DNA from: Oscillatoria sp. FACHB-1407 | GTDB lineage: Bacteria; Cyanobacteriota; Cyanobacteriia; Elainellales; Elainellaceae | Assembly (NCBI RefSeq): GCF_014697545.1 | Contig: NZ_JACJSA010000010.1 | Location: 186,001 to 250,000 of the forward strand | Length of the DNA stretch: 64,000 nt | Direction of reading: 5' to 3' | In this document: positions 16,411 through 25,080 of the stretch, piece by piece | How the letters are laid out: every line of letters starts with the position of its first letter | How positions within the stretch are numbered: position 1 is the first letter of the stretch | The notes under the pieces: generated by a model | The model's database searches: none | What the model saw: the letters and a program-made list of their open reading frames with translations, nothing else | What the model was told of the DNA's origin: nothing | Made by a program: the position numbers and the translations under genes

Positions 16411-19400
16411 ATGGTTCTCAGTTCCGACCGATCTAACCTCCTGCGAGGAGTCGCCCAGGCTACCAGTCAACTTTTGACCAGCCGCGACTTTGACAGTGCC
16501 ATTCACAATGCTCTAACAACGCTGGGGCAAGTGACACAGGTCGATCGCGTCTACATTTGCGATATTCATCCCCATCCTCTCACTGGAGAACCTGCATCCA
16601 GTCAGCGGTTTGAGTGGGTGCATGAGTCGGTTCCACCGTTGAGTGACAACCCCGACTTAGATGATTGGACATTTGATGTTGGCAGGTTTGTAGACTGGCT
16701 AGAGACGTTGCAGGCAGGGCAAGCGATCAGTTGCATCCTGCGGGAATTGTCGCCAGACGAGATAGACCATATGCCCGTTCAGGATGTCTATGCCATTCTG
16801 ATTGTGCCAATTTTTGTCAACGACAGTCTGTGGGGCTTTATTGGCTTTGATGATTGCAAACGGGAACGGCAATGGTCAAAGGATGAAGAAGCTGTCTTGC
16901 AAACGATGGCAGCCAGTCTTGGGGGAGCGATCGCCCGTCAACAGGCTGAAATGGCTCTGCGTCAGAGTGAAGCGAAACTGCAACGGATCACCGCCAATAT
17001 TCCCGGCATGATCTACCAGTTTCTCTTGAAGCCAGATGGAACGCGCCAGGTGTTGTTTGCCAGTTCGGGATGCCAGGAATTATTGGAACTGTCGCCAGAG
17101 TTTGTCCAGGCTGATTTTTGTCACCTCTCCCACCTGTGCCATCCCGACGATCGCGCCAATTTTGAACAATCCGTCAGGAATTCTAGCGTCACCATGCAAC
17201 CCTGGAATTGGGAAGGGCGCATTATTACCGCTTCAGGGCAGGTAAAGTGGCTCCAGGGATTTTCGCGACCAGAGCGGTTGCCCGATGGCAGTCTTTTGTG
17301 GGATGGGGTACTGGTGGATATCACCGAGCGCAAGCGCGTGGAGGAAGCTTCTCGGCACAGTGAGTCGCGTTATCGTGCGATGCTGGATGCCACTCCAGAT
17401 TTGATGTTTCGGCTCAGTCTCAATGGTCGCTATCTCGACTTTAAAGGTAGCCCTGAAACGGATATGCCGCGTGAGGCGATCGTCGGGCAATACCTCCACG
17501 ATGTATTGCCGCCAGAGGTGGCGGAGTTGTCCTTGCAAACGATTCGTAAAACGCTGGAAACGGGAGAATTACAGATTTGCGAATATCAATTGCTGAATGA
17601 CAAGGGCTTGCGAGATTATGAAGCCCGGTTGGTCGTCAGCGGCAAAGATGAAGTGCTGGCAATCGTGCGCGATGTCACCGATCGCAAACGGGTTGAGGCG
17701 GAGTTGCGTGCCAGCGAAGAACGACTACAAAGCTTTTTTGAGGCGACCTCTGAGGCGGTTATCATTCACGATTTCAACCAGATCCTGGATGTGAATCCTT
17801 CAGCAGAGGGGATGCTGGGCTACAGTTGCCAGGAGATGATTGGTATGCCTGTGCTCGATCTGGTGGCTCCGGATCATCGAGCGGCAGTGGTGAAAGAGTG
17901 GCGATCGCTCACCTCTCCCGATCAATCCTATGAGTATGAGAGCGTCGGACTTCGCAAGGATGGCTCGACCTTTATGGCTTCAGTCTGTGCCAAACCGTTG
18001 TCTTATCGGGGTCAACGAGTTCGAGTAGCGGGCATTCGAGACATCACCGAGCGCAAACAAGCGGAAGCCGCTATTCTACAAAGTGAGGCTCGCAACCGCG
18101 CCCTGGTAAATGCGATTCCCGACTTGATGTTTCTAATTCACCGGGATGGCACCTATCTCGATTGCAAAGTAGACGACGACAATACCTCACTGTTGCCTGC
18201 CCATGAACTGATTGGTCGAAACATCCGGGATGTCTTGCCATCGGATCTGGCCCAGCAACGCCTGTTCTACATTGAGCAAGCGTTGAAGACGGGGACGATG
18301 CAACGGTTTGAATATCAGTTGCAACTCAACGGACGCGATCGCGCCAGTTCGCTCTATCGCTCCATTAGCCCCAACCTGCCACCTGTTGCCGCAGATGAGC
18401 CAAATATCCGCGATTATGAGGCGCGAGTGGTCGTCAGCGGAGAGGATGAAGCACTGGCGATCGTGCGCGATATCACCGATCGCAAACGCTCTGAAGTGGC
18501 ACTGCGAACCTCTGAAGAAAAGTTCTCAAAGGCGTTTCGCTCTAGCCCGAACCCGATGACGATCGCCACTTTACAAGAAGGTCGCTTTATCGAGGTCAAT
18601 GACAGCTATGTCGAGACCTCTGGCTATTCACGGGAGGAGTCACTGGGGAGAACCTCTCGCGATTTGCAGATTTGGGTCAACCAGCGCGACCGCGAAACCG
18701 TCGTAAAACTTCTAACTGAGCATGGGTCGGTACGCGGGTTAGAGTTTCCCTTTCGGATCAAATCGGGCGACATTCGTGTTGGGCTATTCTCTGCCGAAAT
18801 TATTCAAATCGGCGATGAGATGTGTCTGATCGATTCCATTATCGACATCACCGAACGCAAACGCTCTGAAGAACGCGATCGCCTCTTAGCCGAGATTGCC
18901 CTGCGGATTCGCCAATCTCTGAACTTGCAACAGATTTTCAACACCACCGTGGCGGAAGTGCGGCAGTTTTTGCAAGCCGATCGCGTGTTTATCGGTCAAT
19001 TTGATGCCGCTGGCAACGGTCAAATTGTTTCTGAGTCGGGGAATCCTGCTTTTCCCTCGGTGTCCGATTGGGTGATTGACCAGACGGCCTACGAAGAGAT
19101 GAAAACGGTCTATCAGCAAGGCAGTCTCATCATTAATGATGTCAATCAGATTGACCTCCCCCCGCGCGCAAAAACCGCCTTTGAACGCTATCAGACGCGC
19201 GCTACCTTGGGCATCCCCATCGTGTCTGAGGGGCGATTGTTTGGTGCATTAGTCGCGCACCAGTGCGAGGCTCCCCGTGAGTGGCATGCCTTTGAGGTGA
19301 ACCTGATGGAACAGTTGGCAACCCAAGTGGCGATCGCGGTTCAACAGGCACAACTTTACAATCAGGTGCAAACTCTCAACGCCGGACTGGAACGCCAGGT

Positions 19401-20169
19401 TGCCGAACGCACCGCCCAGTTGCAGCAAAAAATGGAGGAACTGCAAGACCTCAATGACCTGAAGGACGAATTTCTCAATGCCTTCTCCCATGACCTCAAA
19501 ACGCCCGTCATGGGTATCTCCTTGGTGCTCAAAAACCTGCTCAATCAAGCGGGTGATCCCATGCCGATTTCACGCTCCATTCTGGAACGGATGATGCATA
19601 GCAGCGATCATCAATTGCATTTGATCACCTCACTGTTGCAGGCTCATTCCAGTGAAACCAGGGGCGTGACACTGCACTATGAACTGGTGCAACTGAGCCT
19701 GCTGACTCAGGTGATTGTGGAAGATCTCGAACCCCTGATCGTCAAAAACCAAGCCACCTTTGACAATCAAGTGCCGCCTAACCTACCCCTGGTGAATGCC
19801 GATCCGGTGCAGTTGCGTCGTGTCTTTGAAAACCTGATTACCAACGCCCTACACCACAACCCTCCCGGCATTCACATCACCCTCAACGCAACCTTAGGGG
19901 AGGAAATGGTGCGCTTTACCCTCAATGACACTGGCATGGGGATGTCAAAAGAAGTGTGCGATCGCCTCTTCCAACGCTACACCCGTGGGCCGAAGTCGCG
20001 GCACTCTACAGGTATCGGCTTGGGCTTGTATCTCTGTCGTCAGATCATCACTGCCCACGGTGGCGAAATTGGGGTCTATAGCATTCCGGGCGAGGGTTCA
20101 ACCTTCTGGCTGACGCTGCCACTGGCGATTCCCTCGGTGGCACAGCCCAATGCTGGGAATGGGGAGTAG
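16411..20169 (+). CDS. multi-sensor (GAF, five PAS, GAF) histidine kinase
   Basis: A 1252-residue soluble kinase. An N-terminal GAF (about 15-175) is followed by five PAS/PAC units, each closing with a DITERK- or DVTDRK-type motif (about 190-310, 320-430, 435-550, 560-700, 705-830), a second GAF (about 840-990), a coiled coil, and the kinase core. The phosphoacceptor is about H1027 in AFSHDLKTPVMG; the ATP domain shows NLITNALHHNP, LNDTGMGMS and GIGLGLYLCRQI. PAS units 2 and 4 are recent duplicates (ATPDLMFRLSLNGRYLD against AIPDLMFLIHRDGTYLD). The second GAF lacks bilin-binding Cys. No response regulator is adjacent. The frame opens with GTG at 16399; ATG 16411 is 12 bp after a GGAG and preferred. 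Confidence 0.88.
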   Translation: MVLSSDRSNLLRGVAQATSQLLTSRDFDSAIHNALTTLGQVTQVDRVYICDIHPHPLTGEPASSQRFEWVHESVPPLSDNPDLDDWTFDVGRFVDWLETLQAGQAISCILRELSPDEIDHMPVQDVYAILIVPIFVNDSLWGFIGFDDCKRERQWSKDEEAVLQTMAASLGGAIARQQAEMALRQSEAKLQRITANIPGMIYQFLLKPDGTRQVLFASSGCQELLELSPEFVQADFCHLSHLCHPDDRANFEQSVRNSSVTMQPWNWEGRIITASGQVKWLQGFSRPERLPDGSLLWDGVLVDITERKRVEEASRHSESRYRAMLDATPDLMFRLSLNGRYLDFKGSPETDMPREAIVGQYLHDVLPPEVAELSLQTIRKTLETGELQICEYQLLNDKGLRDYEARLVVSGKDEVLAIVRDVTDRKRVEAELRASEERLQSFFEATSEAVIIHDFNQILDVNPSAEGMLGYSCQEMIGMPVLDLVAPDHRAAVVKEWRSLTSPDQSYEYESVGLRKDGSTFMASVCAKPLSYRGQRVRVAGIRDITERKQAEAAILQSEARNRALVNAIPDLMFLIHRDGTYLDCKVDDDNTSLLPAHELIGRNIRDVLPSDLAQQRLFYIEQALKTGTMQRFEYQLQLNGRDRASSLYRSISPNLPPVAADEPNIRDYEARVVVSGEDEALAIVRDITDRKRSEVALRTSEEKFSKAFRSSPNPMTIATLQEGRFIEVNDSYVETSGYSREESLGRTSRDLQIWVNQRDRETVVKLLTEHGSVRGLEFPFRIKSGDIRVGLFSAEIIQIGDEMCLIDSIIDITERKRSEERDRLLAEIALRIRQSLNLQQIFNTTVAEVRQFLQADRVFIGQFDAAGNGQIVSESGNPAFPSVSDWVIDQTAYEEMKTVYQQGSLIINDVNQIDLPPRAKTAFERYQTRATLGIPIVSEGRLFGALVAHQCEAPREWHAFEVNLMEQLATQVAIAVQQAQLYNQVQTLNAGLERQVAERTAQLQQKMEELQDLNDLKDEFLNAFSHDLKTPVMGISLVLKNLLNQAGDPMPISRSILERMMHSSDHQLHLITSLLQAHSSETRGVTLHYELVQLSLLTQVIVEDLEPLIVKNQATFDNQVPPNLPLVNADPVQLRRVFENLITNALHHNPPGIHITLNATLGEEMVRFTLNDTGMGMSKEVCDRLFQRYTRGPKSRHSTGIGLGLYLCRQIITAHGGEIGVYSIPGEGSTFWLTLPLAIPSVAQPNAGNGE

Positions 20170-20309
20170 AGAGTAGGGAATGGGGAAGGGAATAGGGGTA
20201 CCCCATCACTCCCTCACCTCTCTACCCAGTTGTTATCCTCATTTGCCGAAATTGTGGTTCCTCTGGTGGATCAACTGGTAAAGCGTTAGCGATTACCCAG
20301 CAGACGTGT

Positions 20310-20978
20310 ATGTTGAACGTTCACATTCGGCGATCGCAACCCAGTGATTTAGACAAGATTCTTGAAGTCCAAGCGACTGCCCTGAGAAAACTGTCAATCA
20401 CCTACAATTCAACGCAGGTAGAGTCTCTGGTGCAGAGCCAAGCCAATGCTCGATCCGCCGGAGATGAGATTGGCGTGGTCGCTGAATATGAGGGAGAAAT
20501 CATTGGATTCGCAGCAATTATGACATCGAAACCCAGCATCGCTGGCGTATACGTTGATCCGAAGCACATCCGGCAGGGAGTCGGAACCCAACTGCTAGAG
20601 GCGATCGAACAAATCGGCATGGGGCGGGGGGACAAAACATTTGACGTTATGTCGTCTCTAGCAACCGTGGATTTTTATCAAGCCAGAGGCTATCAAATCC
20701 TTTGGAAAACGGGCTTCTACTCGGAAGGGAAACACTGGATACGCTGCGTCAATCTAGAGAAAAAACTCACTGGAACGCCCAAGGTTAACGAGAAGCAACG
20801 GGTTGATGCCCCCAATCTTGAACGAGAGCGGCGGTTTGGCATCTCAACTCAACGGCGATCGAAGCAGTTCTATCCCGCAATGCATGTGATCAAAACCGTA
20901 GGGGCTTGGGTTTTCATCCTGGCACTCGCTGCTTTTCTGCTCTACGTTGTCCTTACGCTTATCAGTCGGTTGTTATAG
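20310..20978 (+). CDS. GNAT acetyltransferase with a C-terminal membrane anchor
   Basis: A 222-residue protein. Residues 1-150 are a GNAT domain: IRRSQPSDLDKILEVQA (strand/helix 1), GVYVDPKHIRQGVGTQLLE (acetyl-CoA loop, R/Q-x-x-G-x-G/A form) and FYQARGYQI at the end. A basic, low-complexity linker (about 155-190) leads to a single hydrophobic segment (VGAWVFILALAAFLLYVVLTL) ending four residues before the C-terminus. The topology is that of a tail-anchored protein with the enzyme in the cytoplasm. The acetyl acceptor is unknown. It stands alone between the kinase and a TPR membrane protein. Confidence 0.75.
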   Translation: MLNVHIRRSQPSDLDKILEVQATALRKLSITYNSTQVESLVQSQANARSAGDEIGVVAEYEGEIIGFAAIMTSKPSIAGVYVDPKHIRQGVGTQLLEAIEQIGMGRGDKTFDVMSSLATVDFYQARGYQILWKTGFYSEGKHWIRCVNLEKKLTGTPKVNEKQRVDAPNLERERRFGISTQRRSKQFYPAMHVIKTVGAWVFILALAAFLLYVVLTLISRLL

Positions 20979-21014
20979 CCATCAATAGCGTCAGTTCGGC
21001 AAAGTACCTGGTGC

Positions 21015-21082
21015 ATGAATTCGCGGCTACTGGAGCCCAGTCTGCCTTCGCCTCCGCCCCACCGAATGTGGCTACGGCTATA
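21015..21082. repeat. fragments of repeat families B and A
   Basis: GAATTCGCGGCTACTGGAGC (from 21018) matches one end of family B. It runs straight into GCCTCCGCCCCACCGAATGT and GGCTACGGCTATA, the right end of family A, ending at 21082. Both pieces are truncated, so the spacer between the GNAT and TPR genes holds decayed repeat remnants. Confidence 0.6.
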
Positions 21083-21174
21083 AAATTTCATGAAAATTAT
21101 CTGGTTTTTGTTTAACGCAATCGGTAGTACGGGCAAGGTAAACCCATAAACACCCTCCCCTGCTGGAGCCATGC

Positions 21175-22221
21175 ATGAAGATTTTAGAGCAAACCCCTGA
21201 TCGGTTAGTTCTGCGCCACCGCCCATTTGGATTCTGGACATTGGGTGGTCTTTTTGTGCTGGCAGGTTTCCTTCTAGCTTTATCTGGAAAAAACGTCACA
21301 TTACAGTGCGATCGCCTCCAACCTCCTCAAGGCACTTGCAACCTCACCACCACTCAATGGTTCCAATCCTCCTCCCGTTCGCTTGCTCTGGAGACGGTTA
21401 ACCGTGCAACGATATGGGCCAGCCGCATTCAAAAGGTTAATTATTACTCCCTCATCCTCCAAACCCCAACTGAGAACATCGCATTCGCTGGGTCGTCAAG
21501 CGATCGCACCCAGGTAGAGGCGATCGCGGCTCAAATTAATACCTTTCTTGAGAATCCTGGTCAGTCCACCCTGATGGTGCAACGGGATGAACGCCTCAAC
21601 CGATTTCTCTTGGGAGCTTTGATGGGAGCCATAGGGGGTAGCATCCTCATGTTTGCTAACACAACAACCTGTGTGTTTGACAAGCAGCAGGGGACTGTCT
21701 GGCTCAATCACCAAAGCCTGGCAAGAACCAAAGCCATCACTCATCCTCTGGAGCAAATCGAGAGGGTTAGACTGTCAAAACACAAGGCTCGGAGTAAAGG
21801 TAAAACCACTTATCAATATCGCGTTGTGTTGGTGCTCAAGTCTTATGAGGTCTTGCCATTAACCTTGATCTATACTCCTCATCTCAAAAGTCAGGAACGC
21901 CTTCTAGAGGAAATTATGGCGTTTCTGGCAACGGTTCAACCCCAGGACTCATTAGTCGCAGATCTGATGAGCCATCTACCCAACCCCTCAGCCCTTAAAG
22001 AACAAAAGGCGATCGCTCAATTACAAGCGGTAGCAAAGCACCACCCCGATGATGCCGATGCCCACTATCGCCTGGGAATGGCACTATATCGCAACCAGCA
22101 ACCACAGGCTGCTAGCGAAAGCTTGAATAGAGCAAAAGTTCTGTTTGCAGCTCAAAACAATTCTCAAAAAGTGATGGAAGTGCAAGAGGTGTTGTGGGAT
22201 TTGCAGCTAGACGTTCCCTAA
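21175..22221 (+). CDS. membrane protein with C-terminal TPR-like repeats
   Basis: A 348-residue protein of unknown family. Two hydrophobic segments (LGGLFVLAGFLLALSG, about 22-38, and LLGALMGAIGGSILMF, about 143-160) flank a beta-rich extramembrane part resembling small bacterial PH-like domains. A second beta-rich part follows (LEQIERVRLSKHKA). Residues about 275-345 form two TPR-like helices pairs (AVAKHHPDDADAHYRLGMAL; QPQAASESLNRAKVLF). A scaffold or assembly role on the membrane is plausible; nothing shows a catalytic site. It is a single-gene unit between repeat clusters. Confidence 0.6.
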   Translation: MKILEQTPDRLVLRHRPFGFWTLGGLFVLAGFLLALSGKNVTLQCDRLQPPQGTCNLTTTQWFQSSSRSLALETVNRATIWASRIQKVNYYSLILQTPTENIAFAGSSSDRTQVEAIAAQINTFLENPGQSTLMVQRDERLNRFLLGALMGAIGGSILMFANTTTCVFDKQQGTVWLNHQSLARTKAITHPLEQIERVRLSKHKARSKGKTTYQYRVVLVLKSYEVLPLTLIYTPHLKSQERLLEEIMAFLATVQPQDSLVADLMSHLPNPSALKEQKAIAQLQAVAKHHPDDADAHYRLGMALYRNQQPQAASESLNRAKVLFAAQNNSQKVMEVQEVLWDLQLDVP

Positions 22222-22229
22222 AGTAACGT

Positions 22230-22383
22230 GAATTCGGGATAAGGATTTCGGCGGTTAAAACCGCCGCTATCGCAGCAAAACCGACCTGCGTCAGTTCGTC
22301 AAACCTTGATTTTCCGGAGTCCGCATCGGCAAACTTCGCTCTAGTAGCCGCGAATTCATTCGCCGGGCTCTTAAACCAAACTG
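22230..22383 (+). repeat. family B repeat, copy 1
   Basis: About 154 bp, starting GAATTCGGGATAAGG just after the TPR gene. It shares long blocks (GCGGTTAAAACCGC, AAAACCGACCTGCGTCAGTT, AAACCTTGATTTT, AGCCGCGAATT) with 30529-30675 and, reversed, with 27467-27606. No coding content. It abuts the family H element that begins at 22384. Confidence 0.7.
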
Positions 22384-22523
22384 ATACCGCTTTAAATGGT
22401 TTCCAGTGCAAATGCGGACGCTTGTAGGGGCGGGTTTAGCTGTTTACTAACGGCAAACCCAAGCACTTATCTGCAAAACCTGCCCCTACCGATATCTGTC
22501 TTGAACACCATTTGATTTGGTAT
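22384..22523 (+). repeat. family H palindromic element, copy 2
   Basis: A 140-bp element with imperfect inverted ends (ATACCGCTTTAAATGGT / ACCATTTGATTTGGTAT). The inner pair GTAGGGGCGGGTTT / AAACCTGCCCCTAC can extend the hairpin. It aligns end to end with the reverse complement of 8505-8645. It could fold as one long cruciform or RNA hairpin. Confidence 0.75.
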
Positions 22524-22534
22524 GACGTTAAAGT

Positions 22535-22562
22535 AAAAGGGCTTGGTGTACCAAGCCCTTTT
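22535..22562. terminator. perfect hairpin, probable bidirectional terminator
   Basis: AAAAGGGCTTGGT and ACCAAGCCCTTTT pair perfectly around a 2-nt loop. A-run and T-run flanks make it a bidirectional intrinsic terminator for both the TPR gene (from the left) and the porin gene (from the right). Confidence 0.6.
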
Positions 22563-22618
22563 AGTAGTTATCGCTCTACACATCAGCGTTAGAGGATGTC
22601 TGAGAAGTTTTCGGTGGT

Positions 22619-22862
22619 TATAGCCGTAGCTGCCTTCGATGCGGCGGAGGTGAGTCAGAAAGCTTCCCCAGCATCCGGGGTTGAGCCATTGCCGTCGTTG
22701 CTAAAAGAGGGATGATTGTCTTGACATGGGCGTGAGTGAGACGCTCACACTCCCTTGAGGCAAATCGCTTAAGCCAATGCGAGCATCCTGCTCGCAACTC
22801 ATTCATCCCCAAGATAGCAACGCCCCATTGCCTTTGGCTTGAGCTTCCTGACCAGAGCTATA
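22619..22862 (-). mobile_element. family A MITE-like element interrupted by a family G element
   Basis: The ends TATAGCCGTAGC (from 22619) and CCAGAGCTATA (to 22862) match the family A termini. The body matches other copies up to GAGCCATTGCC (22693), then resumes at CCATTGCCTTTGGCTTGAG (22825). The 131 bp between are a family G element, flanked by the direct repeat CCATTGCC. Without the insertion and one duplicate the element would be about 105 bp, the family's usual length. Confidence 0.8.
22694..22824 (+). mobile_element. family G MITE-like element, copy 2, with 8-bp target duplication
   Basis: A 131-bp element with inverted ends GTCGTTGCTA and TAGCAACGCC (nine of ten bases complementary). 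It is flanked by CCATTGCC at 22686-22693 and 22825-22832, an exact 8-bp duplication of family A sequence. Internal palindromes (GTGAGTGAGACGCTCAC; GCGAGCATCCTGCTCGC) are conserved with copy 1 at 2201-2333. It has no ORF, so movement would need a transposase in trans. Confidence 0.8.
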
Positions 22863-22880
22863 TATCCAGAACCTCAGGTT

Positions 22881-24743
22881 CTAGAAACTAAATTGCGTTC
22901 TCAAGTTGCCCACGTAAATCGTCGGATTGCTATCAAAGTTATTGGCATTACCAATCACATAGAAAGCAGGAACCAGAGCAATGTTGTCCGTTAAAGGATA
23001 GAAATAGGTGAGTTCAAACTCATACTGAACTCCACCGTCACCTCCTCCTGACACCAGGAATTCATGTCCATCCAACACAGAGAAAGGAATCATGTAGGAT
23101 AACGTCAACTGTGACCCTTCCTTTAGAAAATCGAGGAACGCAATACCCGCTTGAACCGCTTGAGCATCGACGTCTCCGGGTTCAATATGGGTGATGCCAT
23201 AGGTATAACGACCAAAGATACCAATTGTGGGAGTAATCAACCAGTCAAAGTTGGCACTAAAGGTATCTGCGGTTGCATCGTTTAGAGGTCCGCCAGCACC
23301 GTCGTCCAATAACCCATAAATTGGTTCTCCAGGCGCACCCCCAACCTGCCCAAACACAGCATTGAGGTTGGAGCGGTTATACAGCAACCTCAAATTGAAG
23401 TCGCTGCTGGGAGAAAATGTAACTTCAGCTGTGATGGTATTCGTTCCACCAAACAACCCTTCATCCGGGTTGGACGAGGTGTTAAACAAACCACTTGGCA
23501 AAAACTCATCACTTTCGCCCAAATACGCTACATTGAGTCGAAATTGCTCATTAATCTGCCAGAGCAGAGCCGCACCTGACCCCCGATCAATCGTGTTGAG
23601 CAAGGTACTGCCACCCGAATTAAAGCTGCTCGCTCCAGTTAAGAAGAAGGTGAAGCGATTGTTGTCAAAGTAGCGATACCAGTTGATCCGGGGACCAACC
23701 ACCGCCTGCAAAGAATCGTTGATTGGAAACGAGTAGAAAAGCTCCCGGATAATTACATCGTTTGAGCCAATGTCTACCTGAGCCGTTTGATCGGTGAAAG
23801 GAACCCCAAAGGTGTTGTAAAGACCTGCGGACACAAAAGCGTTGGCAGGCGAATCTCCGTTGCCGACTGCCAGTTGAGTCACCAGGTTATCTTCTCCATT
23901 GAAGGATGTAGACAAGGTTAACCAGGTCAAATAGCTGAAGGTAATCTCTGGGTCATCCTCCACTGTCGCAACTAAGGGACGCCCAGTGACAGGATCACGC
24001 CCAGCAGGTCGGATGACTGGTGGAGCCGACAGATCGGAGGTTTCAACTAAAACGTCGCCATCTGCAAAAGCTCCAGTCAAGTTAAACCAGGTTAATCCAC
24101 GCAACACAGTGGTTGTCGAAAACTGGTTAGCTTCCAACTCCGCAGTCCGTGCCTCCAGGGCATCAATGCGACCACGCAGGCTAGCTAGCTCAGCCGAAAA
24201 TTCCTCCTGCAAGCGTTGGATGGTTTCTAGATCCTCAGCTGTTACGGCATCCGTTAGACCAGTGGAAATCAATTCATTAACCCGATCAAGGCAGGCGTTT
24301 AGACCCGCAGCAAACTCATAACGAGTCAGGGTGCGATCGCCCCGATAGGTGCCATCAGGGTATCCGGCAATACAACCATACCGCTCAACCAGGCTTTGGA
24401 GAGCCTGAAACGCCCAATCCGTCGGCTCAACATCAGACAACTGAGAAACAGACGTGACTTGTGCGATGTCTGCCTCTTCAACCGCTTCCAGAGGATCAGC
24501 CACACTCAAAGTCTCTACAGGCTCAATTGAGGCAACGTTAGCAATCTCGTCAACCGTAGCACCAACGGCTTGAGAACCCTCCAATGATGATTGGATTGGC
24601 TCAGATATGACATTTAGCTCAACTGCCGCAACTACAGAGGTATCGTTCGTTACTTCTTCGGCAAAAGCCGGAGCCACATTCATCGAATGCAAAACGGCCA
24701 CTGCTGAGCTAATCAACAGGAAATACCACGAATACTTATGCAT
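22881..24743 (-). CDS. SLH-OprB type outer-membrane porin
   Basis: A 620-residue outer-membrane protein. A signal peptide covers residues 1-28 (ending APAFAEE). After an acidic spacer, residues about 95-160 form one S-layer homology domain (DWAFQALQSLVERYGCIAGY, YRGDRTLTRYEFAAGL), which holds the protein to the pyruvylated peptidoglycan-linked polymer. A coiled coil (SAELASLRGRIDALEARTAE) follows, then an OprB-like beta-barrel ending in LRTQFSF, with the terminal Phe needed for barrel assembly. Cyanobacterial relatives (SomA/SomB and 'iron uptake porins') pass small ions and solutes; iron specificity is not visible here. It has its own 337-bp upstream region, shared divergently with cysK. Confidence 0.88.
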   Translation of the reverse strand: MHKYSWYFLLISSAVAVLHSMNVAPAFAEEVTNDTSVVAAVELNVISEPIQSSLEGSQAVGATVDEIANVASIEPVETLSVADPLEAVEEADIAQVTSVSQLSDVEPTDWAFQALQSLVERYGCIAGYPDGTYRGDRTLTRYEFAAGLNACLDRVNELISTGLTDAVTAEDLETIQRLQEEFSAELASLRGRIDALEARTAELEANQFSTTTVLRGLTWFNLTGAFADGDVLVETSDLSAPPVIRPAGRDPVTGRPLVATVEDDPEITFSYLTWLTLSTSFNGEDNLVTQLAVGNGDSPANAFVSAGLYNTFGVPFTDQTAQVDIGSNDVIIRELFYSFPINDSLQAVVGPRINWYRYFDNNRFTFFLTGASSFNSGGSTLLNTIDRGSGAALLWQINEQFRLNVAYLGESDEFLPSGLFNTSSNPDEGLFGGTNTITAEVTFSPSSDFNLRLLYNRSNLNAVFGQVGGAPGEPIYGLLDDGAGGPLNDATADTFSANFDWLITPTIGIFGRYTYGITHIEPGDVDAQAVQAGIAFLDFLKEGSQLTLSYMIPFSVLDGHEFLVSGGGDGGVQYEFELTYFYPLTDNIALVPAFYVIGNANNFDSNPTIYVGNLRTQFSF

Positions 24744-25080
24744 TTCTCCTCACACCAAACGTTAAAACGATCACACGTAGCTAGACCGTATCAAAGCCAA
24801 TTGAGCAAATATGTGATCTGGACTACATAGAGAAGAAATGTACGGAGAATCTCATGGGGATCAGATACAAGCAAGACTCAGTATCGTGAGTGACAGTTTT
24901 ACAGAGAATAATGTGTGCATGATGCGCAACTAAGTGCAACCAACGCAGTTCTTAAATCCTTATTAACTCCTTATTGCCCATCGGATTACCGTACTATACT
25001 GAAGTAAGTAGAGGTTCTGGGGAACGCGGATTCAGAGGGTATTACAGATCCTGTCTCCCCCACAGTAAGGAGTTTCAGTT
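24744..25080. other. divergent promoter region, porin/cysK
   Basis: This 337-bp stretch contains no gene. It must hold the promoters of the porin (leftward) and cysK (rightward). A probable cysK promoter is listed separately. The cysK ribosome-binding site AAGGAG is at 25067-25072, 8 bp from the start codon. Confidence 0.5.
24971..25000 (+). promoter_or_regulatory. probable sigma-70-type promoter of cysK
   Basis: TATACT at 24995-25000 is a strong -10 element, and TTATTG at 24971-24976 is a fair -35, with an 18-bp gap. This predicts a start near 25007 and a leader of about 74 nt. No operator is obvious. Confidence 0.4.
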
